NCBI GenBank assembly: GCA_018241425.1
Contig: JAFEDU010000001.1
Span: 806,001 to 870,000, forward strand
Source: Pseudomonadota bacterium
Lineage (GTDB): Bacteria > Pseudomonadota > Gammaproteobacteria > Steroidobacterales > Steroidobacteraceae
Reading direction: 5' to 3'
Length of the DNA: 64,000 nucleotides
Below the pieces are notes generated by a model, which was not told where the DNA came from, ran no database searches, and saw only the letters and a list, made by a program, of their open reading frames with translations. Positions within the stretch are counted from its first letter, which is position 1, and every line of letters begins with the position of its first letter. Of the stretch, positions 36,042-44,849 are shown in pieces. The position numbers and the translations under genes are program-made.

Positions 36042-37280
36042 TCAGCTCCGCGCAGCCAGCTCGATGGGCGCAAGCTTGGGCAGCTCGCACTTGTAGGCCG
36101 CCATGTCGGTGCTCGGGTTCTTGTACTTGTGCGGCCCGTCGGCGTTCAGCACGATGACGCTGCCGTTCTGGATGCAGATGCGCTCCTCGGGCGGGGGCTG
36201 GCCGTTCACGAGGTTCTTCTCGTCGCGATAGCCGTCCCAGAGGATGTCGGGGAAGTGCCCGTTGAGCCCGAACATCGCGACCTTGAGCGTCTTCAGGTCA
36301 AGCCCGTCGGGGGAGTCGCCGCCACCGGAGAAGCGGTTGTCGTACACGAAGATCGCGCGCGGGTACGGGTCATAGTGCGGGTCGATGCCGGGCTTGTTGT
36401 AGTAGTTGGTGGAGAAGTAGGCCGAGATGATCAGGTTGGCGGTCTGGTTGTCCGCGATGTCGTTGTCGAAGATCTCGACCTTGCTGTTGGAGTTCACCAC
36501 CACGCCGGCACCGGCCGGCACGCTCGCCACGGCCGCACCGCGCGCGGCGAAGTTGGCGAGGTTGTTCTTCAGCACCTTGTTGTGGAACACGCGCGTCGAG
36601 TGCCCCGGCTGGCTCAGGTTCGGCATGTTGAACACCAGGATGCCGCCGGTGTTGCCGGTGGCGGTGTTGTCGTGCACGTCGGCGCCGATGGTGTTCTCGA
36701 TCTCGATGCCGGCGACGTTCTGCTCGGCCTGGCAGTTGCGCACGATGACGTTGGTCGACTGGCCGACGTAGATGCCGGCATCCGATGCCCCCTGCACCTG
36801 GGAGTTCTCGATCAGGATGTTGTGCGACTTGACCGGGTAGATCCCGTAGGCGCCGTTGGTCGTCCTGGGTCCCCCGGTCCACACCACCCGGACCCCGCGG
36901 ATCGTGATGTGGTCGCCGTCGTTGATCTTCAGCCCATCGCCCTTGGTGTCCTCGATCGTGAGGTTCTCGACCGTGAAGTCATTGCCGTAAACCAGCATGC
37001 CCTCGGGCCCGGAAATCTCGTTCTTGAACGAGAGCACCGACTGCTCGGTACCGGCGCCGCGAACGGTGACCCCGTTGGCGCGCAGCGTGAGCACCCGGTC
37101 CAGCGGGTGGCGACCCGCGGGGATCTCGATGACGGTGCCGGGCTGGGCATCGAGGAACTGCTCCTGCAGGTGCTTCTGGAAGGCAGCCTCATCGGCGGTC
37201 AATCCCTGGGGGGTGCCGGAGCCCTGCTGCGTGCATGCAGCGATACCTGACGCCATCAGGGCGACAAAAAACTGACGCAT
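36042..37280 (-). CDS. Parallel beta-helix repeat lipoprotein
   Basis: The 412-residue protein starts at ATG 37280 (GGGGGA 7 bases upstream) with a lipobox ending SGIAAC. Most of the chain is right-handed beta-helix: short repeated turns such as NGVTVRGAGTEQSVL, NDFTVENLTIEDTKG, HITIRGVRVVWTGG, NILIENSQVQG, NVIVRNCQAEQN. Such folds occur in carbohydrate-active and surface proteins, but no catalytic residues are evident. The paired diheme cytochrome and this protein are a recurring two-gene unit of unknown role. First gene of a four-gene operon with the cytochrome, TonB receptor and aldehyde dehydrogenase. Confidence 0.88.
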   Translation of the reverse strand: MRQFFVALMASGIAACTQQGSGTPQGLTADEAAFQKHLQEQFLDAQPGTVIEIPAGRHPLDRVLTLRANGVTVRGAGTEQSVLSFKNEISGPEGMLVYGNDFTVENLTIEDTKGDGLKINDGDHITIRGVRVVWTGGPRTTNGAYGIYPVKSHNILIENSQVQGASDAGIYVGQSTNVIVRNCQAEQNVAGIEIENTIGADVHDNTATGNTGGILVFNMPNLSQPGHSTRVFHNKVLKNNLANFAARGAAVASVPAGAGVVVNSNSKVEIFDNDIADNQTANLIISAYFSTNYYNKPGIDPHYDPYPRAIFVYDNRFSGGGDSPDGLDLKTLKVAMFGLNGHFPDILWDGYRDEKNLVNGQPPPEERICIQNGSVIVLNADGPHKYKNPSTDMAAYKCELPKLAPIELAARS

Positions 37281-37408
37281 GGAAATCCCCCGCAGGCTGT
37301 GCCTGCCAACCGCCTGTGGCGCCGTGCCAACAGGCCTCATCGGTGTTGCCGACGATAGCACGGCGGACGTTCCCGCCGCGCCATCGGCATCGGGGAGCTA
37401 AACCGGGT

Positions 37409-38278
37409 CTACTTGAAGACGACCGTGCGGCCGCCGTTGAGGAACACCCGGTGCTCGGCGGCATAGCGCACGGCGGCAGACAGCGCCCGGCGCTCCGAGT
37501 CGCGGCCGGCGGCCACCAGCATGTCCGGGGTGTAGCCGTGGTCCACCCGCTCGACCACCTGCTCGATGATCGGTCCCTCGTCGAGGTCGTGGGTGACGTA
37601 ATGGGCGGTGGCGCCGATGAGCTTCACGCCCCGGTCGTAGGCCTGGTGGTAGGGCTTGGCGCCCTTGAAGCCGGGCAGGAACGAGTGATGGATGTTGATC
37701 GCGCGCCCGCGCAGCTTCTCGCACAGGTCATCGGACAGGATCTGCATGTAGCGCGCGAGCACCACCAGCTCGGTGCGGGTGGACTCGATCAGCTCGATCA
37801 GGCGACGCTCCTGCTCGGCCTTGGTCGCGCTGGTGACGGGAAGGTGGAAGTACGGGAGGTTATGTCGCAGCGCGATCGGCTGCAGTGTCACGTGGTTGGA
37901 GACGATCGCGGTGACGTCCATCTTCAGCTCGCCGGTGCGATGCCGGTAGAGGAGGTCCTCGAGGCAATGGTCGAAGTTGGACACCATGATGAGCACGCGC
38001 ATGCGCTCGCGGCTGTCATGGATGCGCCACTCCATGTCCTCGGCCTGTGCGACGGGCGCGAACTCGGCGCGCAGCTGCTTAAGGTCGACCTTCTCGCCCT
38101 GCACCGCGCAGAAGGTGATGCGCACGAAGAAGCGCTGCGAGAGCGTGTCGTCGAACTGGTGCATCTCCATCAGGTAGAAGCGCCGGGCTGCAAGGAAGCC
38201 CGTGATCGCCGCGGTGGTTCCCAGGCGGCTGGGACAGCTGGCGGTCAGGACGAGGGGATGTTCGGTAGCGAAGTTCAC
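37409..38278 (-). CDS. purU: Formyltetrahydrofolate deformylase
   Basis: The 289-residue protein has an N-terminal ACT regulatory domain (about 5-85) and a formyltransferase-fold catalytic domain with FHLPV, NIHHSFLPGFKGAKPY (about 194-209) and THDLDEGPIIEQ (about 228-239). It hydrolyses 10-formyl-THF to formate and free THF. PurU often sits in betaine or choline catabolic loci, where it regenerates THF needed as methyl acceptor. It is monocistronic here but would suit the corrinoid pathway of this window. Confidence 0.94.
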   Translation of the reverse strand: MNFATEHPLVLTASCPSRLGTTAAITGFLAARRFYLMEMHQFDDTLSQRFFVRITFCAVQGEKVDLKQLRAEFAPVAQAEDMEWRIHDSRERMRVLIMVSNFDHCLEDLLYRHRTGELKMDVTAIVSNHVTLQPIALRHNLPYFHLPVTSATKAEQERRLIELIESTRTELVVLARYMQILSDDLCEKLRGRAINIHHSFLPGFKGAKPYHQAYDRGVKLIGATAHYVTHDLDEGPIIEQVVERVDHGYTPDMLVAAGRDSERRALSAAVRYAAEHRVFLNGGRTVVFK

Positions 38279-38408
38279 GTGCGGACTCCTCGCCGCGGGA
38301 GCACCCTCCCCGGCCTACCGCAAGCCTGACAGCGCGCTGCGCGGCGCTCCAATCCAAAAGGGACCGCGGCGGACTCGTACGCGCCATGGCGTATGGGCGC
38401 GAAGCGCG

Positions 38409-39107
38409 TCAGCCGCGCCCGAAGACCCGGATGGCAGCCCCGGTCACCGCGCGAGCCTGCTCCCCGGCCAGGAAGGCCGCCACATCCGCCACCGCGTCCG
38501 GGGCGACCCAGCGGCCGAAGTCAGCGTCCGGCATGTCGGCCCGGTTGCGCGGCGTATCGAGGGTCCCCGGCAGGATGGAGTTCACCAGGATGCCGCGGTC
38601 CTTGAGTTCCTCGGCCAGCGATTCGGTGAGGCGCTCGATCCCGGCCTTGGACGCGGCGTAGGCACCCATGCCGGCCGCCGCCCGTGCCGCAGCTCCCGCG
38701 CCGATGTTGATGATCCGCCCGCCCCCGCGCGCCAGCATCAGCGGCAGCGCGGCGCGGCATGCGACCACAGCGGTCTTGAGGTTCATGGTGAACATGGACT
38801 CCCAGACCGCCGCCGTGCCCTCCTCCAACTTCTGCCACTGGAAGCCGCCGGCGACGTTGACCAGCACGTCGAGGCCGCCGAGCGCGTCCGCGAGGGCCCC
38901 GATGGCCGCCGTGGCCGCAGCCTCATGGCTCAGGTCCACGTCCCCGCGCAGCTGATGGCTCCCGCCGTAGTCGCGCCGCAACGCCTCGGGCACGGCGATG
39001 CGGTCGATGAGCCCGACACGGGCGCCGTCGGCGGCGAAGCGCCGGACCACCGCGACGCCGAGCGCCCCAAAGGCCCCGGTGACGATGACACCGCGGCGCG
39101 CCGCCAC
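38409..39107 (-). CDS. Short-chain dehydrogenase/reductase
   Basis: The 232-residue classical SDR has the NAD(P) motif VTGAFGALG (about 8-16), NVAGG and the active site Ser with YAASKAG (Tyr-x-x-x-Lys). The start is uncertain: GTG 39107, 3 bases after the previous stop, gives the cleanest N-terminus; GTG 39116 overlaps the stop. It closes an operon after the AtuA-like and Coq4-like genes. The length is slightly short for the family but complete. The oxidised or reduced substrate is unknown. Confidence 0.85.
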   Translation of the reverse strand: MAARRGVIVTGAFGALGVAVVRRFAADGARVGLIDRIAVPEALRRDYGGSHQLRGDVDLSHEAAATAAIGALADALGGLDVLVNVAGGFQWQKLEEGTAAVWESMFTMNLKTAVVACRAALPLMLARGGGRIINIGAGAAARAAAGMGAYAASKAGIERLTESLAEELKDRGILVNSILPGTLDTPRNRADMPDADFGRWVAPDAVADVAAFLAGEQARAVTGAAIRVFGRG

Positions 39108-39109
39108 GG

Positions 39110-39925
39110 TCAGCACCACTGCGCCGAGGCGGCGGACGTGTCGGCGAGCCTCACCCCGCGGATCCCGCACTTGACGCGCGCCTGCTCCGGGGTGAGTTCG
39201 AACACGTCCTCCCAGCGCAGGCTCCACAGCGGGTCGGACTCCCGCCCGACCTGCGAGCCGCGCTCGAGGGCGTCCAGGACCGTAAGCCAGGTCTGCGGGT
39301 AGTGCAGGACGGCGCGGGTCAGGATCCGCGTGGACGACAGCATGTAGAAGACGCTGAGCTCACCGGCGAGCTCGGGACTCAGGTGCACGAAGAGGTTGGT
39401 GAGCCGCATGTAGTACGGCACCACCTCGCCGATGAAGTCGAAGCCACCCCCGCCCAGGATGTGCTCGAGGTCGTGCGTCTGGCCGGCGCGCAGGAAGAAG
39501 TACTGGTAGTCGTTCTGCGGCTTGTAGGGCGGGACGATGTCGACCTGCAGGTCGTTGTCCATGAGCTGCTTGTAGAAGATGCCGGCCATGGTGTGGGGCG
39601 GGTACCCCTTCAGGTCCTCACGCTTGAACGAGGAGACGTAGCCGGTGCGGAACCAGGCATCGAGAGTCGGGTTGCGGCGCCGCTCGGCGGCGAACAGCTC
39701 GTTGATGCGGCCGAGGTCCTGGACCTCGCGCAGCGCGAGCACCAGCGGCATCGGGTCCGAGGGCGTGGGCGCGTCCGGCCCGTTCTTGCGCAGCAGGTGG
39801 GTCGCGACCCAGTCGCGGATGCGCGGGTCATTGAGGTAGCGCGACGAGCTCACCAGCGTGCTGGAGTCGGTGGGCACGCGCGTGAGCCCCTTCATGAGAT
39901 AGGAGTAGTCGTTGGGGGTTGCCAT
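39110..39925 (-). CDS. Coq4-like protein with HDxxHx11E metal motif
   Basis: The 271-residue protein carries a perfect Coq4 signature: His151-Asp152, His155 and Glu167 (HDLEHILGGGGFDFIGE). In eukaryotes Coq4 binds zinc or another divalent metal through this motif and removes the C1 group of ubiquinone precursors. Bacterial Coq4-like proteins are less well known. The ATG at 39925 has GAGGA 8 bases upstream. It lies between AtuA-like and SDR genes on one strand, not near ubi genes, so a catabolic decarboxylation role is conceivable. That role is inference. Confidence 0.85.
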   Translation of the reverse strand: MATPNDYSYLMKGLTRVPTDSSTLVSSSRYLNDPRIRDWVATHLLRKNGPDAPTPSDPMPLVLALREVQDLGRINELFAAERRRNPTLDAWFRTGYVSSFKREDLKGYPPHTMAGIFYKQLMDNDLQVDIVPPYKPQNDYQYFFLRAGQTHDLEHILGGGGFDFIGEVVPYYMRLTNLFVHLSPELAGELSVFYMLSSTRILTRAVLHYPQTWLTVLDALERGSQVGRESDPLWSLRWEDVFELTPEQARVKCGIRGVRLADTSAASAQWC

Positions 39926-39948
39926 GGCAGCGGTCCTCGCGGCGGTCG

Positions 39949-41748
39949 TCAGGCCGTGGCCGGCACGAGCGCGGCCGGCAGGGGTACGGGAAATCGCAGC
40001 AGCATCTGGCCCATGCCCTTGGCGGCCGGGTCGAGCTGCGTGCTGGCGTTGATGCCGCCCTCGAGTGCGTCGTGCACCACGAAATTGAGGGCGTGGAAGC
40101 CGGGGACCTCGAAGCGCTCCACGCGCGAGGGACCCTCCGGCCCGAGGTGGCGGTACCAGTCGCGAACCGCCGCCGGGGTGAGCGCCGCCCGCAGCCAGGG
40201 CAGGTACTCCGGGCGCCGGGCGATCACGGCGACGTTGAAGAGGCGACCCTTGTCGCCCGAGCGCGTGAAGGCGAGCCGGCGCAGCTCCACGGGTGCGGCA
40301 TCGACGGGGGCATGCGGTGCCGGGACGGGCGCCCGTGCGACCGGCACCGGCGCCTCGCCCGGGATGTCGGGCAGCGCGCGCGTGCGGCCGTCCACGGTGA
40401 GTCGTGGGGTCACCGCGGCGCGCGGCATGAGGCACAGGATGAGGCCCGTGACCGGCAGCACGTGCGTGGCAAGGTTGATCGAAGTCCCGACGGACATCCC
40501 GGAGATGGCAGCCCACTGCTCGCGGGCGAACAGGTCAGCGCCCGCCTTGGCCGGGTGATCGGCGATGAGCTTCGCGATCACCTCGCGGCCGCCCCCGGGC
40601 TGGGCATGCGCCCCGAAGCTGCGCTCGGCGCCGATCACGACGCAGGCGGTGGCCGTGAAGTCCGGCAGCTCGTGCGACCTGAGCAGCGCCCGCGTGCGCC
40701 CGAAGAGCGCCGCGGCCTGGCGCTCGGCCTTGGCGCCCGCCTCTTCACCGATCAGGGGCTGGTAGGCGATCGCGCGCCAGCCCTCGTCGTAGCTCAGGCA
40801 TACCTTGTAGTGCTGCGTCGGCGCGCGGCCGCGGGCGCCGCTGACGCGCACCCGGTCCGGGCCGACCTGCTCGAGCTGCACCTGGCTGAAGTCGCACCGG
40901 ACGTCGGCGACGATGTAGTCGGCGGGATCGCTGACTTCGTAGAGCAGCTGCTCCGCGACGGTGCCGACGCTCACCAGGCCCCCGGTCCCCGCAGGCTTGG
41001 TGATGACGAGGGTCCCGTCGCGGTGGCACTCGCCGACGGGAAACCCGAGGTGCTCCCAGTCCGGGACCTCCCGCCAGTCGGTGAAGGTGCCGCCCGTGAC
41101 CTGCGCACCGCACTCGAGCAGATGCCCCGCGAGCGTGCCGGCGGCCAGCAGGTCGTAGTCGTGCGGGCCGTAACCGAACTCGTGGATCAGGGGCCCGAGC
41201 GCGAGCGCGCTGTCGACGACGCGCCCGGTGATCACGATGTCCGCCCCCGCCTCCAGGGCGGCGGCGATCGGGAAGGCGCCGAGGTACGCGTTCGCACTGA
41301 TGACGGGGCGCTCCGGGACAGATGCGCCGGTGAACATGTCCCGCACCCCGCTCGCACGCAGCGTGGGCACCTGGGCGCGCACGTCATCGCCGTCGACGTA
41401 GGCGACCTTGAGCGTGAGCCCCGCCTGGCGGAGCAGCGCTTCGGTGGCCGCCGCCAGCCCGGCCGGGTTCAGGCCGCCTGCATTGGCGATGACCTTCACG
41501 CCCTGGCGCGCGATCTCGCGCAGGTGCGGGCCGACGTGCACGGTCAGGAAGTCCGGCCCGAACCCCGCCTTGGGGTCCTGCCCCTGCACCCGCCCGAGCA
41601 GTCCCATCGAGGCCTCGGCGAGGTAGTCGAAGATGAGGTAGTCGAGGCCGCCCGCCCCGAGCAGCTGCGGCACCGCGAGCGCACTGTCCATGAGGAACGC
41701 GGACGCTCCGCCGATACGGACCGGTTTGTCTGAAGCCCCTGACCTCAT
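39949..41748 (-). CDS. AtuA-family (DUF1446) acyclic terpene utilisation protein
   Basis: The 599-residue protein matches AtuA: DYLIFDYLAEASM near 35, VIANAGGLNPAGL near 85, ADIVITGRVVDSALALGPL near 170, and a C-terminal ferredoxin-like domain (about 500-590, RLAFTRSGDKGRLFNVAVIAR). AtuA is required for citronellol/geraniol degradation in pseudomonads but its reaction is unproven. No atuC/atuF carboxylase genes are nearby, so terpene use is not shown. The start is ATG 41748 with AGGGGGAGGG upstream; first gene of the AtuA/Coq4/SDR operon, divergent from the Crp-like gene. Confidence 0.88.
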   Translation of the reverse strand: MRSGASDKPVRIGGASAFLMDSALAVPQLLGAGGLDYLIFDYLAEASMGLLGRVQGQDPKAGFGPDFLTVHVGPHLREIARQGVKVIANAGGLNPAGLAAATEALLRQAGLTLKVAYVDGDDVRAQVPTLRASGVRDMFTGASVPERPVISANAYLGAFPIAAALEAGADIVITGRVVDSALALGPLIHEFGYGPHDYDLLAAGTLAGHLLECGAQVTGGTFTDWREVPDWEHLGFPVGECHRDGTLVITKPAGTGGLVSVGTVAEQLLYEVSDPADYIVADVRCDFSQVQLEQVGPDRVRVSGARGRAPTQHYKVCLSYDEGWRAIAYQPLIGEEAGAKAERQAAALFGRTRALLRSHELPDFTATACVVIGAERSFGAHAQPGGGREVIAKLIADHPAKAGADLFAREQWAAISGMSVGTSINLATHVLPVTGLILCLMPRAAVTPRLTVDGRTRALPDIPGEAPVPVARAPVPAPHAPVDAAPVELRRLAFTRSGDKGRLFNVAVIARRPEYLPWLRAALTPAAVRDWYRHLGPEGPSRVERFEVPGFHALNFVVHDALEGGINASTQLDPAAKGMGQMLLRFPVPLPAALVPATA

Positions 41749-41826
41749 CCCTCCCCCTCTCGCACATCGCGCGGGCGGCCATCTCGTTTCCGGCAAAAAC
41801 TGTAGTCGACGGCCTTGCCCCAGATT

Positions 41827-41840
41827 GTAACTATCGTTAC
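41827..41840. promoter_or_regulatory. Palindrome GTAAC-N4-GTTAC in divergent promoter
   Basis: GTAAC TATC GTTAC is a perfect 5-bp inverted repeat, ending 9 bases before the Crp-like start codon and about 80 bases upstream of the AtuA-like start. The local DNA is distinctly AT-richer than its surroundings. It is a candidate operator for the adjacent regulator, perhaps autoregulatory. No binding data can be inferred from the sequence. Confidence 0.45.
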
Positions 41841-41849
41841 TTTTCGGGC

Positions 41850-42536
41850 ATGAATGCGCCACGCACCCTGGCCGCCCGCGTACTCCATGCCTGCGACTGG
41901 CTCCACAGCGAGCCGGATGCGCTGATCGAGGCGCTGCTCGCGCGGGGCCACCTGGTGACCCTCGCGGCCGGAGCCTGGGCGCAGGCCGAGGGCGACGGGC
42001 AGCGCGGCCTGGTGGTCATCGTCAGCGGCGTGGTGCACGTCTACTGCCAGGCGAGCGGACAGCGCAACGTGCTGATCGGGCATTGCGAGGCGGGCGCCGT
42101 ACTGGGGCACGCCACGCGCTTCAGCGGCGGCCCGCGCCTGGTCACCGCGGTATGCGCGTCTGAGTCGGTGCTCCTGACCGTACCGGAGCGTGGACTGGAA
42201 GAGGTCGCGACACGCTTCCCCACCCTGTGGCGGGCGCTGGCGGTCTCCGCCTATGGCTACACGCGCAGCACCGTGCGCGCGCTCGCCGAGCTCATCTCCC
42301 TGCCCCCGCGCCAGCGCCTGGCGGCTCGGCTGCTCATCATGGGCGCAGCCACCGCCGGCCGCGGGCGGCCGGTCGTGCGCCTGACCCAGCAGGCGATCGG
42401 GGAAATGATCGGGGTGACGCGCAAGACCGTGAACGCGCACCTCGCGGCGTTCGAGCGCGCGCACCTGATCTCGGCCGGCTACCAGCAGATCGTGCTGCGC
42501 GACGTCGAGGGCCTGCGACGCATCGCCAACAGCTAA
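41850..42536 (+). CDS. Crp/Fnr-family transcriptional regulator
   Basis: The 228-residue protein has a cyclic-nucleotide-binding beta roll (about 25-130) and a winged helix (about 150-225, LTQQAIGEMIGVTRKTVNAHL). There is no Fnr-type cysteine cluster, and the phosphate-binding cassette residues of true CRP (RGE) are not evident, so the ligand is uncertain. It diverges from the AtuA-like operon with 101 bp between starts, making that operon its likely target. It ends in a 4-base overlap with the ClC gene. Confidence 0.9.
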   Translation: MNAPRTLAARVLHACDWLHSEPDALIEALLARGHLVTLAAGAWAQAEGDGQRGLVVIVSGVVHVYCQASGQRNVLIGHCEAGAVLGHATRFSGGPRLVTAVCASESVLLTVPERGLEEVATRFPTLWRALAVSAYGYTRSTVRALAELISLPPRQRLAARLLIMGAATAGRGRPVVRLTQQAIGEMIGVTRKTVNAHLAAFERAHLISAGYQQIVLRDVEGLRRIANS

Positions 42537-43843
42537 GGCGGCGGATGCACGTAGCGCTGCGCGAGCGTGCGGTACAGCGGCGGCGACAGGAGCTTCGAGA
42601 TTGCGGCGGCGAGCGCTGCGGTGACCATCAGCGGCAGGAGCATCGCGTGCTGTGCGGTCATCTCCATGACGATCACGAACGAAGTCAGGGGCGCCTGGGT
42701 GACGCCGGCCAGGTACCCGCACATCCCGAGGATCGCAAGCGGCACCGCCGACTGCCCGAGCAGGTCGGCGAGCGCCTGCCCGAGTCCCGCTCCCACCGAC
42801 AGCGAGGGCGCAAGGAGACCGGCCGGGATGCCGCTGAGCGAGGTGACCAGGGTCGCCAGGGCACGCGCCGGGGCATACATCGGGCTGAGGTGGGCCCCCT
42901 CGACCAGCACCGAACGCGCCTCCAGGTAGCCCGTGCCGTAGCTCGTACCCCCATCGAGCGCTCCGATTGCGGCGACCAGGAGTCCGCACAGCGCCGCGAA
43001 GGCAACCGGACGGCCGCGCTGTAGCCGCCCCAGGAGCGAAGGCAGGCCGGCGCTGCCGGCCAGCACCGCGCGGCTGAAGAGTCCGCCACCGAGGCCGCTC
43101 ACGATCGCGATCACGAGCACCGAGCCGCTGATCGCCCCGGGCACGCGGCTCACGACGGGGTGCCCGAAGTAGGTGTAGTCCCCGACCAGCGCTATCGACA
43201 CGACGCCGGCGAGGATCACGGCGGTGAGCGCGGTGCCGCTGGCACGCTCCTCGAAGGAGCGCGACAGCTCCTCGACCGCGAATACGATGCCGGCGAGCGG
43301 GGTATTGAAGGCCGCCGATACCCCCGCGGCACCGCCGGCGAGAATCAGCGCGCGCTGCTGCGCGGCGGTGTGGCCATGGGGCATGAAGCGCGCGAAGGCA
43401 TCCGCCACCACGGCGCCGACGTGCACCGTGGGGCCCTCGCGGCCGATGGAGCCGCCGCAGAAGAGCCCGGCGGCCGCGAGCGCCACGCGCCCGGCGGCCA
43501 CGCGCAGGCGCATGAGGTAGGAGCCCGACAGGTCGGCCTCTGGCAGCTGGGCGTAGATCGTCTGCGGGATCCCGCTACCCTCGGCGCCCCGGAAATACCG
43601 GCGCGTCAGCCACGCGATCAGCGCGAAGCCGAGCGGAGCGAGCACCCAAGGGCACCAGCTCCACGCGCCCAGCACGCGGCGCAGCAGCGCCTGGGCGGCG
43701 TCCGCGAGCCACGCGAACCCCACGGCCACCCCGCCGATGGTGGCGCCGGCGCTCCACAGCACGAGCCGCGTACGCCAGCGCTGGCCGGAGAGCAGCGAAT
43801 GGCCCGCATCACGGACGACATCCCCCGGCGTGGGCAGCTTCAT
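42533..43843 (-). CDS. ClC-type chloride channel/antiporter
   Basis: The 436-residue membrane protein has the three selectivity motifs: GSGIPQ near 88, GREGP near 138 (with the gating Glu), and GIPAGLLAPSLSVG near 338. The Glu favours a proton-coupled antiporter. It is the last gene of a four-gene set with HutD-like, GFA and S9 peptidase genes, each overlapping by 4 bases. The physiological ion is presumably chloride; fluoride-specific ClCF members differ in these motifs. Confidence 0.92.
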   Translation of the reverse strand: MKLPTPGDVVRDAGHSLLSGQRWRTRLVLWSAGATIGGVAVGFAWLADAAQALLRRVLGAWSWCPWVLAPLGFALIAWLTRRYFRGAEGSGIPQTIYAQLPEADLSGSYLMRLRVAAGRVALAAAGLFCGGSIGREGPTVHVGAVVADAFARFMPHGHTAAQQRALILAGGAAGVSAAFNTPLAGIVFAVEELSRSFEERASGTALTAVILAGVVSIALVGDYTYFGHPVVSRVPGAISGSVLVIAIVSGLGGGLFSRAVLAGSAGLPSLLGRLQRGRPVAFAALCGLLVAAIGALDGGTSYGTGYLEARSVLVEGAHLSPMYAPARALATLVTSLSGIPAGLLAPSLSVGAGLGQALADLLGQSAVPLAILGMCGYLAGVTQAPLTSFVIVMEMTAQHAMLLPLMVTAALAAAISKLLSPPLYRTLAQRYVHPPP

Positions 43844-44427
43844 GGGGGACCGCCGGGCACGGACAGTTCGATCACGACCCAGTGGGCGCCGGGGTCAATG
43901 ACCCGAAGCTCCCCGCCGGCACGGGCACGCAGGGCATCATGAGCTTCCAGCCGATAGCTCACTCGCGGACCGGCTGCCGTGAGCGGCGTAAGCGCATAGA
44001 GCACCGTCACGGCTGCACGCATGGCGAGGACTCCCGGGCCCAGCCGCCGCTCGACCTGCGCGCCGCTGCGCCCGCGCCGGACCATCACGTTGAGATCGAT
44101 GACCGCGCCGCCGACCGGGACCCCGTGCACGGCGATCTCGCCAGGGAACCCGTACGGCGGACTGTTGCGGTTCAGGCGATGCTCCCCCCGGCCTGCGACC
44201 TCAAGGTGCAGCACGCCCTCGAGGACGCAGAGCGTCCGGTCGATGCCCGGAAACGAGGAGAAGGGCCCGGGACTGCGGACCTCCGCCGTGCTGATGCGCC
44301 AGTCGAAGGCATCGAAGCCGGCCGCGGCCGGTGCGGCACAGACCTCGCGCGTGAGGCCGCCGCCGTTCTTCCAGGGCACGGCCACCCGCGCCGCCGCCCG
44401 CAGCACCTCGGGAAGCGCGCCGCTCAC
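43840..44427 (-). CDS. HutD/Ves-family protein
   Basis: The 195-residue cupin-like protein has VAVPWKNGGGLTREV (about 15-29) and FDWRISTAEVRSPGPFSSFPG split around residue 50, both hallmarks of HutD/Ves. HutD is linked to histidine use in pseudomonads and may bind formylglutamate. No hut gene is nearby. It overlaps both neighbours by 4 bases. Function here is unknown. Confidence 0.88.
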   Translation of the reverse strand: MSGALPEVLRAAARVAVPWKNGGGLTREVCAAPAAAGFDAFDWRISTAEVRSPGPFSSFPGIDRTLCVLEGVLHLEVAGRGEHRLNRNSPPYGFPGEIAVHGVPVGGAVIDLNVMVRRGRSGAQVERRLGPGVLAMRAAVTVLYALTPLTAAGPRVSYRLEAHDALRARAGGELRVIDPGAHWVVIELSVPGGPP

Positions 44428-44849
44428 GCCGCGGGAATCGGCACCGAGAACTCACCGCCGGGCACCTGCATTGCGCCCGCCTCGATGTCGTAGTACGCGC
44501 CCTTGTCGGCCGCATGGATGTGGCAGACGATCTTCAGGCCCGCGCCGTCATCGAGCGTGCCGGCCGCGATGCTGACGTAGTCCCGGCCGTGCGGCTCCCA
44601 GAACAGGGTCGAGCCGCACTCGGCGCAGAAGCCGCGGCGCGCATCCTTCGAGGACGCATACCACTTGAGGCCGCCGGCCCGGGTGAGCGCGAACTGCGCG
44701 CGCCGGGCCGCCGTCGCCGCAAGGTAATGGCCGGTGATGCGCCGGCACTGGCTGCAGTGGCAGGCCACCACCTGGCGCAGCGGCCCGGTCACCTGGTAGC
44801 GGACCGCGCCGCACTCGCAGCGGCCCGTGTGGATCGTCCCGGTGCTCAC
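44424..44849 (-). CDS. GFA-family zinc protein
   Basis: The 141-residue protein shows the glutathione-dependent formaldehyde-activating (GFA) fold: Cys11, Cys13 (CECGAV), Cys30, Cys32, Cys35 (ACHCSQC) and Cys75, Cys78 (FCAECGS), enough for two zinc sites. Most GFA-family members are not proven formaldehyde enzymes. The start is GTG 44849, overlapping the peptidase stop (GTGA). A link to formaldehyde from demethylation in this window is possible but unsupported. Confidence 0.88.
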   Translation of the reverse strand: MSTGTIHTGRCECGAVRYQVTGPLRQVVACHCSQCRRITGHYLAATAARRAQFALTRAGGLKWYASSKDARRGFCAECGSTLFWEPHGRDYVSIAAGTLDDGAGLKIVCHIHAADKGAYYDIEAGAMQVPGGEFSVPIPAA

